Part shown: in pieces, positions 1 to 5,729 of the stretch | How the letters are laid out: each line of letters opens with the position of its first letter | Numbering within the stretch: the first letter of the stretch is position 1 | DNA from: an uncultured Collinsella sp. | GTDB taxonomy: Bacteria > Actinomycetota > Coriobacteriia > Coriobacteriales > Coriobacteriaceae | NCBI GenBank assembly: GCA_900547805.1 | Contig: URIE01000031.1 | Coordinates: 1 to 17,430, forward strand | DNA: 17,430 bases | Reading direction: 5' to 3' | The notes under the pieces: model-generated | The model's database searches: none | The model's input: the letters and a program-made list of their open reading frames with translations, nothing else | What the model was told of the DNA's origin: nothing | Position numbers and translations under genes: made by a program

Positions 1-919
1 TGATGGGGGCGTTGCTCTTCTTTTGGCGGTCGAACTCGGTCATCAGGTCGTCCAGATATGCCTGAGAGTTGGCATACTTGACCTTGATCTCGGGCGACTT
101 CTCGGCGAGCTCGTTTTTGATGGCAAGCAGCAGGTGCGTCTTGCCCAGGCCCGATTTGCCGTAGATGAACAGTGATGTGCACGTGCCGCGCTCGTCCGCG
201 AGGGCGGCAAACTTGAGTGCCGAGCGATAGGCATGGCTGTTCTCGGGGCCGTAGACAAAGTTCTCAAAGGTAAATTTTGAGTTCGCGGCGAGCGGGGCTC
301 CATCCGCATTCTGCTCGGCCGGTACGGTCGGTGCTGGCATGGGTGAAGCGGGGGTCGCAGCTTGCGTGGACTTAGTCGGCGCTCCGCCCTTCATCTGGTT
401 CATCATGCGACGAAAATCATCGGCCGAGAGCGTGTTCTTGATTGCAATGCCCGAATCCGCGCCCGCCGCTGCGTCGTGAGCGATAGGCATGTGCGTGACG
501 GGTGCGTTCGTTGACGTCGCCGCCGCGGTCGGCAACGGTGCCATGGTTTCACGGGAAACATCGCCGTGCTGGTGCTCGATTGTCGGCACGTCGCCTGCGG
601 AGGCCGGCACCGCCGGGGAAGCAGCGGGAGCCGTGGCGGGCGCCGTCGCGGCAGCAGATTCGGCCGTTGCGCCTTGCGGTGCCACGATGTCGAGCGCGAT
701 CGGTGCAAAGGCGATTTCTTCCAGATAGGCCTCAATAGTCGGCTGATGCTTTTTGAGCTGCGCGATGGCAAAGCGCGAGGGGGCCTCGATCGTGAGCGTA
801 TCTTCGGTCAGGCTTATGGCGCGCGATTGCCCCAGCATGTTGATGAGGCGTGCATCTTGGCCGTCGCGCTGGCAAAAGGCGATGGCATCCCCCAGGATGA
901 TGCTTGCTTCCTCGTCCAC
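1..919 (-). CDS. dnaA: Chromosomal replication initiator protein DnaA, 5' part (runs off the left edge)
   Basis: DnaA is the AAA+ ATPase that binds DnaA boxes, melts the origin and helps load the replicative helicase. The visible 306 residues start at a GTG (917-919) preceded by GGGAGAGA at a suitable distance. Residues 1-75 fit domain I (helicase/regulator contacts). Residues of about 80-213 are an Ala/Pro/Thr-rich linker (domain II). Domain III begins near residue 216 with FTFENFVYGPENSHAYRSAL. Walker A is GKSGLGKT (254-261), followed by THLLLAIKNEL and a YANSQAYLDDLM segment. Walker B, the sensors and the DNA-binding domain IV lie outside the window. The linker codons for VSRET (121-125) spell a near-parS sequence. 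Only 15 bp separate it from the upstream ATPase gene, so the two are probably co-transcribed away from the origin gap. Identity is firm from the domain III motifs. Confidence 0.96.
   Translation of the reverse strand, partial: MDEEASIILGDAIAFCQRDGQDARLINMLGQSRAISLTEDTLTIEAPSRFAIAQLKKHQPTIEAYLEEIAFAPIALDIVAPQGATAESAAATAPATAPAASPAVPASAGDVPTIEHQHGDVSRETMAPLPTAAATSTNAPVTHMPIAHDAAAGADSGIAIKNTLSADDFRRMMNQMKGGAPTKSTQAATPASPMPAPTVPAEQNADGAPLAANSKFTFENFVYGPENSHAYRSALKFAALADERGTCTSLFIYGKSGLGKTHLLLAIKNELAEKSPEIKVKYANSQAYLDDLMTEFDRQKKSNAPI
545..560. other. Near-parS sequence inside dnaA
   Basis: Read on the minus strand this is TGTTTCCCGTGAAACC, matching parS at 14 of 16 positions with both half-sites nearly intact. 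It encodes VSRET in the low-constraint DnaA linker, about 5 kb from the triple array and on the other side of the candidate origin. ParB binding is plausible but unproven. Confidence 0.45.
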
Positions 920-934
920 TGTCTCTCCCGTTCT

Positions 935-2287
935 TTAGCTCTGAGCTCGCACGCGAGCGGCGCCGAGTTCGGTCAGATGGTATTTCTGGCCATGCTTGAT
1001 GACCAAGCCGGCCTGCGCCAAGTCATTGAGCGTGCGTGACCAAGTGGGGGCCGAGTTTCCAAACGCCCTCGCCAGATCGGTAGCACCGCACGCTTGATTT
1101 TGCGCCAGATAGCCCAGCGCGGCGTTGCCGCGATCGCTTACGAACACGTCCGGTTGTGGCTGCGCATACTGATTTGCTGCATTAGGATACATCATTTGAG
1201 CTGCTGGTTGTTGAGAACTCTGCATCGGCGGCATTTGCTGTTGAAAACTTTGAGGCCACTGTTGGTAAGGCTGCGGAGGCATCTGCTGGGCCCAGGGGTT
1301 GTACTGCTGCTGCGGCATCTGCTGGTACGGATGCTGATATCCCTGCTGGTACTGCTGCGGGAACTGCTGTCCATACCCCAGTGGTGGCATCTGCTGATAT
1401 GGATATCCCTGTTGGTACGGCTGATAGCCCATTTGCTGGCCACCCGGCGCCCCCGTCGCCTGCTGCATTGCTGCTGCATCCTGATCCGCCAGCGGCATGG
1501 CCTCTGGCACGTTTGGCGGCATCGACACCGATGCCGCCTGGGGCTCTTGTGTAGGAAGCATTCCGGGCTGCTGCATCTGTCCCACGGGGGGCTGCATCTG
1601 CTGCGTTGCCATGGGCTGCTGCGCAAAAGCTCCCGGCAGGGGATATGTGGGCTGCTCCGTCTCGGGCCGTACGGCAGCACCGCGTCCGCCGGCACGCTCT
1701 ATTTCCTGCACGCGTTTAGGGTTCAGGCTTACCGTAACCACGGTGCCGTTGCCCATGTTGTCCTCGATGGACACGGCCCCGCCGGCGTTTTCCAAATACT
1801 CCTGCACCATGGGAAACCCTGCTCCGGTTCCACGGATATAGCGCTTCATCTTGCTGTTTGCGCTGGTAACGCCAAAGTCGAAAGCGCGCTCCTTGTCGTC
1901 GATGCCGGGTCCCTGATCAGCAAAGCGGATGGTGTCTCCGCCGTCCAGAATCGAGATGATGGGCTCGGCAAAGTGCGCGTGGATAAAGTTTTCGACAATC
2001 TCGCGGATGACCATGAGCGAGATATGGCCACCTTGTTCTTTCATGCACTGGTAGACGGTGTTGGTCGTCTCTTCCAAATACGTGCGGACATCTTGCGGAT
2101 CAATGACGATCACACGCGGTGTCGACAGCATGTCGTCATAGACGGCGATGCGCGCGGCGTACATGGCTTTTGGCGCCTGCGTGGTCGTCTGCTCGCCTTC
2201 CTTACGCTCTTCGCGCACGCCGGTGATGTGCTCGTTGTCGGGTGCCGGGTCTCCGGAATCGACCATGGTGTAAAAGTCGTCAGACAT
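935..2287 (-). CDS. GHKL-type ATPase with Q/P-rich linker and C-terminal winged helix, upstream of dnaA
   Basis: A 450-residue protein in three parts. Residues of about 60-188 resemble a GHKL (histidine-kinase/SpoIIAB-like) ATP-binding domain: N-box IREIVENFIHAHF with E96 and N100, G1-type box ADQGPGI (123-129), and G2-type box RGTGAGF (152-158). No phospho-accepting His domain, receiver or membrane segment is visible. Residues of about 212-378 are a low-complexity linker dominated by Gln, Pro, Tyr and Met, with recurring YQQ, QQM and PQQ words. Residues 384-446 look like a MarR/ArsR-style winged helix (GNAALGYLAQ, ATDLARAFG, SRTLNDLAQAGLV). Start ATG at 2287 has only a weak upstream GAGCGG. 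It ends 15 bp before dnaA and begins at the origin-like gap. The layout suggests a nucleotide-sensing DNA-binding protein tied to replication initiation; that is inference. I do not recognise a named family for the whole protein. Confidence 0.9.
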   Translation of the reverse strand: MSDDFYTMVDSGDPAPDNEHITGVREERKEGEQTTTQAPKAMYAARIAVYDDMLSTPRVIVIDPQDVRTYLEETTNTVYQCMKEQGGHISLMVIREIVENFIHAHFAEPIISILDGGDTIRFADQGPGIDDKERAFDFGVTSANSKMKRYIRGTGAGFPMVQEYLENAGGAVSIEDNMGNGTVVTVSLNPKRVQEIERAGGRGAAVRPETEQPTYPLPGAFAQQPMATQQMQPPVGQMQQPGMLPTQEPQAASVSMPPNVPEAMPLADQDAAAMQQATGAPGGQQMGYQPYQQGYPYQQMPPLGYGQQFPQQYQQGYQHPYQQMPQQQYNPWAQQMPPQPYQQWPQSFQQQMPPMQSSQQPAAQMMYPNAANQYAQPQPDVFVSDRGNAALGYLAQNQACGATDLARAFGNSAPTWSRTLNDLAQAGLVIKHGQKYHLTELGAARVRAQS

Positions 2288-2368
2288 GCCGCTCGCAATC
2301 TTTCAAAAGGTTTCGAACAAATAGTAGCTCACCGTGCAATGTTTCTCATCTTTCGACAACTTTTCAAA

Positions 2369-2434
2369 ACCTGTTGAAAACCTTGGAAAACGGACGAAAA
2401 GTTCTCAACATTGCCAACATGACCTGTTGAAAAC
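2369..2434. repeat. Direct repeat ACCTGTTGAAAAC, two copies, within the candidate origin
   Basis: Identical 13-bp copies at 2369-2381 and 2422-2434 are separated by 53 bp start to start, close to five helical turns. Each contains TGTTGAAAA, the reverse complement of TTTTCAACA. This places two equally oriented, similarly phased candidate DnaA (or other initiator) sites in the gap. The copies are seen directly; the binding role is inferred. Confidence 0.6.
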
Positions 2435-2530
2435 TCGATGAAATATCGTGAAAAGTTGCCATGCACCGCTAAATCGAGCTCGGCTTATGGGGGAACCGTG
2501 TGAACTGCGCAACCTTTTACCTTTGATTTC

Positions 2531-2560
2531 TTGACATTTGAACATTGATTTCCCTACAAT
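2531..2560 (+). promoter_or_regulatory. Sigma-70-type promoter for the rpmH operon
   Basis: A perfect -35 TTGACA (2531-2536) and a -10 TACAAT (2555-2560) are separated by 18 bp. Transcription would start near 2567, giving a 5' leader of about 65 nt before the rpmH ATG. No other strong plus-strand promoter is seen before rpmH, so it probably drives rpmH through jag up to the terminator at 4780. Confidence 0.75.
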
Positions 2561-2586
2561 CTTCAAGCTCACGTGTCTATATCTGC

Positions 2587-2604
2587 GTCCGCGCCCCCGC
2601 GGAC
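2587..2604 (+). promoter_or_regulatory. GC-rich hairpin in the rpmH mRNA leader
   Basis: GTCCGCG (2587-2593) pairs perfectly with CGCGGAC (2598-2604) around a CCCC loop, giving a 7-bp stem in the leader predicted from the upstream promoter. It ends 14 nt before the rpmH Shine-Dalgarno sequence and has no U-run, so it is not a simple terminator. It could stabilise the transcript or modulate translation of L34; no function is demonstrated. Confidence 0.4.
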
Positions 2605-2632
2605 ACTCGAAATGCAGCAGGAGGAACTTAAG

Positions 2633-2767
2633 ATGAAGCGTACGTATCAGCCTAATAAGCGTAAGCGTGCCAAGACCCATGGCTTCCGTGCCCGTATGGC
2701 CACTAAGGGTGGTCGTGCCGTGCTCGCCCGTCGTCGCGCCAAGGGCCGCAAGCGTCTCACTGTCTAG
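2633..2767 (+). CDS. rpmH: 50S ribosomal protein L34
   Basis: A 44-residue, very basic protein of the usual L34 length, a structural component of the large ribosomal subunit. The sequence begins MKRTYQPNKRKRAKTHGFRARM and ends with GRKRLTV. These are the family hallmarks: the TYQPxxRKR opening, HGFRxRM, and the Arg/Lys-rich tail. The ATG at 2633 has a strong AGGAGG at 2619-2624 with 8-nt spacing. It is first in the operon after a good promoter and a leader hairpin, and lies 20 bp before rnpA, the standard rpmH-rnpA pairing near bacterial origins. Confidence 0.97.
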   Translation: MKRTYQPNKRKRAKTHGFRARMATKGGRAVLARRRAKGRKRLTV

Positions 2768-2787
2768 CAGCGATACACACATCTCGC

Positions 2788-3126
2788 ATGAAGACTATTA
2801 AGTCTCGGCAAGATTTCGAGCATGTGTTCAGTCAGGGGCGTCGTTTCAATCACCCTCTGATTCGAATGACCATATGTGAATCGGTTGGCGAAGGCGACTC
2901 CGGAAGGGTCGCCTTCGTTGGTGCTAAACGGCTCGGTTGTGCTGTCGTGCGCAACCGTTCTAAGCGTGTGATGCGCGAGGCCGCCCGCAGCTGTGGATTT
3001 CCCGTTGCGGGTTATGACATCATCTTGTTCGCAACTCCTAAGACGAGGGTTTCTTCGCCTCAGGAGATGGACAATGCATTGCGTTCGCTTATGAAACGCG
3101 CCGGCGTTGCCGGGGAGGAGCGATGA
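2788..3126 (+). CDS. rnpA: Ribonuclease P protein component
   Basis: The 112-residue basic protein cofactor of RNase P, which helps the catalytic RNA trim the 5' leaders of precursor tRNAs. The signature is the RNR-type motif VVRNRSKRVMREAAR near residues 53-67. The N-terminal part has F-x-x-V-F-x-x-GRR (FEHVFSQGRR), which lines the leader-binding groove in this family. The ATG at 2788 has no clear Shine-Dalgarno sequence in the 20-bp gap after rpmH, so translation may depend on coupling or be weak. Its TGA overlaps the yidD start as ATGA, indicating translational coupling downstream. Confidence 0.96.
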   Translation: MKTIKSRQDFEHVFSQGRRFNHPLIRMTICESVGEGDSGRVAFVGAKRLGCAVVRNRSKRVMREAARSCGFPVAGYDIILFATPKTRVSSPQEMDNALRSLMKRAGVAGEER

Positions 3127-3347
3127 GCAATCACGTTTTGCGACGTGTTGCCATCGCTCCTATTCGCATATATCAACAGGTTATTTCGCCCTTATTGCCT
3201 GACGCCTGCATTTATTACCCAACGTGCTCGCAATACGCCGTCCAGGCGATTGAGAAGTACGGTGTTTTGAGAGGCTGCTGGCTTGCCGTGAGGCGCATCG
3301 CTCGCTGCAATCCCCTGCACGTCGGCGGTTATGACCCTGTGCCCTAG
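3123..3347 (+). CDS. yidD: Membrane protein insertion efficiency factor YidD
   Basis: A 74-residue small basic protein of the YidD family, an inner-membrane-associated factor thought to assist YidC-dependent insertion. Family landmarks are all present: IRIYQQVISPLLP, the YYPTCSQYAVQAIEKYG core with its conserved Cys, RGCWLAVRRIARCNPLH, and the closing GGYDPVP. The start ATG overlaps the rnpA stop by 4 nt (ATGA), so it is probably coupled to rnpA. It ends 29 bp before yidC, keeping the usual rnpA-yidD-yidC order. Confidence 0.96.
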   Translation: MSNHVLRRVAIAPIRIYQQVISPLLPDACIYYPTCSQYAVQAIEKYGVLRGCWLAVRRIARCNPLHVGGYDPVP

Positions 3348-3376
3348 CGGGCACTCGCTATCGGAGGAAAACTTAC

Positions 3377-4147
3377 ATGTGGGATTGGATCGTTAACATC
3401 CTTTTCGAGCTGCTCAAGCTCATCCAGACCTTTGCGGTCGACTGGGGCCTGTCCATCATCATCCTGGTGGTCATCATCCGTCTGCTGCTGACGCCGCTTA
3501 TGCTCAAGTCGACTAAGTCGACGGCACGCATGCAGGTGCTGCAGCCCAAGATGCTCGAGATCCAGGAGCGCTATGCCGACGATCCCCAGCGTCAGGCCGA
3601 GGAGATGCAGAAGTTCTACAGCGAGAACAAGTTCAACCCGATGGCTGGTTGTCTGCCGCTGTTGATTCAGATGCCTGTCCTGTTCGCCCTATTTACGCTG
3701 CTGCGTAACCTGCCGGACTACTTTAACGACGGCACGTTCTCGTTCTTTAATATTCTGCCCGACCTGACCACCACGCCGAGTGCCTCCTTTGCCGATGGCT
3801 TTATGGTCGCGCTGCCTGCGCTGGTCTGCCTGATCCTGTTCGCTGTCCTGACCCTGATTCCGCAGCTCTATATGTCGCGCAACCAGACCGGCCAGCAGGC
3901 TCAGAGCATGCGTATGATGGCCGTTGTCATGACGGTCATGATGCTTTGGATGGGCTGGAGCCTTCCCGTTGGTGTTCTGCTGTACTACGACGTCTCGTCT
4001 GCTTGGCAGGTTATCCAGCAGATTTTTGTGACGCAGAAGGTCATCGACAAGGCGAAGGCCGATGAGGAGGAGCGTCTTAAGAACGCGCCGCTGCAGGTTG
4101 AGGTCACTCGTCGCGAGAAGAAGCCGCGCCCGCACAAGAAGAAGTAG
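3377..4147 (+). CDS. yidC: Membrane protein insertase YidC/Oxa1 family
   Basis: A 256-residue insertase that places proteins into the cytoplasmic membrane alone or with SecYEG. It is the short Gram-positive form without the large periplasmic domain. The first long hydrophobic helix (about 24-42) carries the conserved groove arginine R35 in VVIIRLLLTPL. A cytoplasmic helical hairpin follows (about 48-80: MQVLQPKMLEIQERYADDP, then the FNPMAGCLPLLIQMPVLFALF block). Further hydrophobic segments lie at about 142-165 and 178-212. The C-terminus is a basic tail ending PRPHKKK, typical of ribosome-contacting YidC proteins. I see no N-terminal signal peptide or lipobox, unlike many Firmicutes homologues. 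The ATG at 3377 follows GGAGGAAA (3363-3370). Confidence 0.95.
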   Translation: MWDWIVNILFELLKLIQTFAVDWGLSIIILVVIIRLLLTPLMLKSTKSTARMQVLQPKMLEIQERYADDPQRQAEEMQKFYSENKFNPMAGCLPLLIQMPVLFALFTLLRNLPDYFNDGTFSFFNILPDLTTTPSASFADGFMVALPALVCLILFAVLTLIPQLYMSRNQTGQQAQSMRMMAVVMTVMMLWMGWSLPVGVLLYYDVSSAWQVIQQIFVTQKVIDKAKADEEERLKNAPLQVEVTRREKKPRPHKKK

Positions 4148-4164
4148 TGGGATATCAATCTTAT

Positions 4165-4176
4165 TTAGGTACCTAA
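4165..4176. repeat. Palindrome TTAGGTACCTAA, copy 1
   Basis: A perfect 12-bp palindrome lies in the 44-bp yidC-jag gap, 18 bp after the yidC stop and just before the jag ribosome-binding site. The same 12-mer, plus the following C, recurs at 7669-7680. Dyad symmetry suggests a dimeric DNA-binding protein or an RNA feature; no known site is recognised. Confidence 0.5.
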
Positions 4177-4191
4177 CTTTTGGAGTACGTT

Positions 4192-4761
4192 ATGTCTGAA
4201 GAGATCATCGAGGATATGCTTGAGGAGGTTGCCCCGCAGGTCGCGGGCGATTATCCCGAGATTGCACAGCGCTACAAGGCCGGTGAAGAGCTGACCGATG
4301 AGGAGCTCGACACCATTGCCGATGTTGCGATTTCCATCCTGCGTTCCATCCTTTCGCACTTCGATGCCGCCAACTCTCCTATCGATGAGTATGAGGGCGA
4401 CGAGGGTGAGCTGATTTTGGATGTAACGGCTCCCGACCTTGCTGTTCTCATTGGCCGTCATGGTCGCACCCTTGATGCCCTTCAGGTTATGTTCTCATTG
4501 CTGGTGAGCCGCAAGCTCGGCTTTAGGTATCCGGTTGTAGTGGACGTCGAGGGATACAAGAGCCGCCGTCAGGACAAGGTTGCCTCCATGGCTCAGTCTG
4601 CTGCCGAGCGTGCCATCCGCACTCATAAGAGTGTTTCGCTTCCGCCCATGAATGCCTACGAGCGCCGACTGGTTCACATTGCACTTCGTGGCAATGACGC
4701 CGTCGATACTCATTCTGAGGGTTCTGATCCCGATCGCCATGTGGTGATTGTTGCTCGATAA
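4192..4761 (+). CDS. jag: KH/R3H RNA-binding protein Jag (KhpB)
   Basis: A 189-residue RNA-binding protein. The KH-II type domain (about 73-121) has the loop G88-R-H-G91 within VLIGRHGRTLDALQ. The R3H domain (about 125-189) contains R158-x3-H162 in YERRLVHIAL, followed by the characteristic SEGSDPDRHVVIV. In other Gram-positives Jag/KhpB partners with KhpA in a small-RNA/mRNA-binding complex affecting cell-wall growth. The usual Jag_N domain is missing; instead there is an acidic helical N-terminus of about 70 residues. The ATG at 4192 was chosen because GGAG (4182-4185) is well placed; an upstream in-frame TTG (4180) has no such support. It is the last gene before the terminator at 4780, directly after yidC as in many genomes. 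Confidence 0.93.
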   Translation: MSEEIIEDMLEEVAPQVAGDYPEIAQRYKAGEELTDEELDTIADVAISILRSILSHFDAANSPIDEYEGDEGELILDVTAPDLAVLIGRHGRTLDALQVMFSLLVSRKLGFRYPVVVDVEGYKSRRQDKVASMAQSAAERAIRTHKSVSLPPMNAYERRLVHIALRGNDAVDTHSEGSDPDRHVVIVAR

Positions 4762-4779
4762 TCTACTCGAGCTTATGCT

Positions 4780-4811
4780 AAGGGGACGTGGTTTCCACGT
4801 CCCCTTTTTTT
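4780..4811 (+). terminator. Rho-independent terminator after jag
   Basis: AAGGGGACGTGG (4780-4791) and CCACGTCCCCTT (4795-4806) form a perfect 12-bp stem with a 3-nt loop, followed by an uninterrupted T run to 4811. It closes the rpmH-jag operon 18 bp after the jag stop. Confidence 0.93.
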
Positions 4812-4857
4812 GTCAAAAGTTCTCGATACACTGATTTTTGTCAGAAAGGAGCTTTCG

Positions 4858-5595
4858 TTGTTAGTACTTACTGATCAGCAGGCTGACGAGATGTTGAGTC
4901 GTCTAACTTCCTATTGCAAAGAGTATTCCTTGAGCGTAACTGATGTTGAGCTGAGGAAATGTATTCAGCATTTGGATTTGGTTCTGGAAACAAATAAGAC
5001 AACCAATCTCACCCGTATTCTTAACATAGAAGATGCTGCGGTTCTTCATATCCTCGACTCTCTTGTTTTGCTCCCTTATATCAATAAGGCTGCTGAGGGA
5101 GCTTTGCTCGATATGGGAACAGGTGCGGGCTTCCCTGGTATTCCGTTAACCATAACCACGCATCGTAAAGCTACTTATATTGACTCTGTTGGCAAGAAGG
5201 TTGATGCTGTCAATTCTTTTGTTCATGCTCTTGGATTGAAACATGCTCATGCGGTCCATGATCGTCTTGAAGAATATGCTCGAAGCCATAAGAAGCAGTT
5301 CTCTGTCGTAACCGCCCGCGCACTGGCTCCTCTACCGATTCTTGTTGAGTATGCAGCTCCGTTCCTCAAGGATGGAGGGCTATTTGTTATCACCAAGGGT
5401 AATCCTTCGGATGAGGAGCTTGCTTCCGGCATGTCAGCAGCTAAGATTTGCGGCTTCACTTTGCTTCTGAATGACGCAATCGATTTGCCTGAGGGCTTGG
5501 GCCACAGGGAGTTCATTGTTCTTAAAAAGAGTCATCCAGCATCCGTTTCATTGCCTCGTGCAAATGGCATGGCAAAGAAGAATCCGCTTGCCTAG
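4858..5595 (+). CDS. rsmG: 16S rRNA (guanine-N7)-methyltransferase RsmG
   Basis: RsmG (GidB) uses S-adenosylmethionine to methylate N7 of a guanine in the 530 loop of 16S rRNA; loss gives low-level streptomycin resistance in several bacteria. The 245-residue protein has the family motifs: NLTRI near 50-54, HILDSL (64-69), the SAM-binding glycine motif LLDMGTGAGFPGIPL (83-97), VTARALAPL (151-159) and a late lysine in FVITKG (176-181). The TTG start at 4858 was chosen because AAAGGAG (4845-4851) lies 6 nt upstream. An earlier in-frame TTG at 4810 overlaps the terminator of the previous operon and is unlikely. The stop is one base before the first parS-containing palindrome. Codon use is noticeably AT-richer than that of genes further right. 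Position upstream of parAB is classical. Confidence 0.94.
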   Translation: MLVLTDQQADEMLSRLTSYCKEYSLSVTDVELRKCIQHLDLVLETNKTTNLTRILNIEDAAVLHILDSLVLLPYINKAAEGALLDMGTGAGFPGIPLTITTHRKATYIDSVGKKVDAVNSFVHALGLKHAHAVHDRLEEYARSHKKQFSVVTARALAPLPILVEYAAPFLKDGGLFVITKGNPSDEELASGMSAAKICGFTLLLNDAIDLPEGLGHREFIVLKKSHPASVSLPRANGMAKKNPLA

Positions 5596-5596
5596 A

Positions 5597-5612
5597 TGTT
5601 TCACGTGAAACA
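5597..5612. other. parS: parS centromere site 1
   Basis: TGTTTCACGTGAAACA matches the well-conserved bacterial parS 16-mer and is a perfect palindrome (18 bp counting flanking A and T). It starts 2 nt after the rsmG stop. ParB is expected to load here as a CTP-dependent clamp and spread. Confidence 0.95.
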
Positions 5613-5635
5613 TAATGGATACTAACAACTTGCAG

Positions 5636-5651
5636 TGTTTCACGTGAAACA
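5636..5651. other. parS: parS centromere site 2
   Basis: A second perfect TGTTTCACGTGAAACA, exactly 39 bp downstream of site 1 (start to start), in the rsmG-parA intergenic region. Confidence 0.95.
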
Positions 5652-5674
5652 TGGCGGTTGATATCGAATCGGAA

Positions 5675-5690
5675 TGTTTCACGTGAAACA
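5675..5690. other. parS: parS centromere site 3
   Basis: A third perfect TGTTTCACGTGAAACA, again exactly 39 bp from site 2 and 40 bp before the parA start. Its location leaves little room for a parA promoter outside the array, so ParB binding here could influence parAB transcription. Confidence 0.95.
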
Positions 5691-5729
5691 TCCTCCGTTT
5701 GACAGCTTTAATACACACCAGGAGGGACC

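Larger units (their letters stand above)
2288..2632. other. oriC: Origin-like non-coding region (candidate oriC) between the dnaA-side and rpmH-side operons
   Basis: This 345-bp gap has no convincing gene. It is AT-rich at about 2295-2460 and 2510-2560. It holds several copies of a DnaA-box-like word: TGTTGAAAA (minus-strand TTTTCAACA) at 2372-2380 and 2425-2433, TTCTCAACA at 2402-2410, and TTTTCAAAA at 2361-2369. TTTTCAACA differs from the TTWTNCACA consensus at one position (A for the first C of CACA). The 13-mer ACCTGTTGAAAAC is repeated at 2369-2381 and 2422-2434, 53 bp apart. TTTTCAA (2361-2367) and TTGAAAA (2374-2380) form an inverted repeat. A short TAGTAG lies at 2322-2327. Flanking genes point outward in both directions, as expected at a bidirectional origin. 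The dnaA-dnaN intergenic region, another common origin site, is not visible, so part or all of oriC could lie there. Confidence 0.55.

Noticed and set aside
1250..1440. Possible tandem DNA repeat or CRISPR-like pattern of CTGCTG words
   Set aside because: The periodicity follows Gln-rich codons in the linker of the minus-strand protein; units are irregular and have no spacer structure.
1094..2377. A 427-codon plus-strand open frame opposite the ATPase/winged-helix gene
   Set aside because: It is the reverse reading of the Gln/Pro-rich coding repeats, giving a Leu/Arg/His-rich product without domains; the minus-strand frame has clear ATPase and winged-helix motifs and proper context.
4810..4857. 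Upstream TTG start for rsmG at 4810
   Set aside because: It lies inside the terminator T run and has no ribosome-binding site, while TTG 4858 has AAAGGAG at 6-nt spacing.
5699..5712. TTGACA at 5699 as a parA promoter
   Set aside because: No -10 hexamer lies at 16-18 bp; that position falls in the ribosome-binding site. TTTAAT at 5707 lacks a proper -35. Left as an open possibility only.
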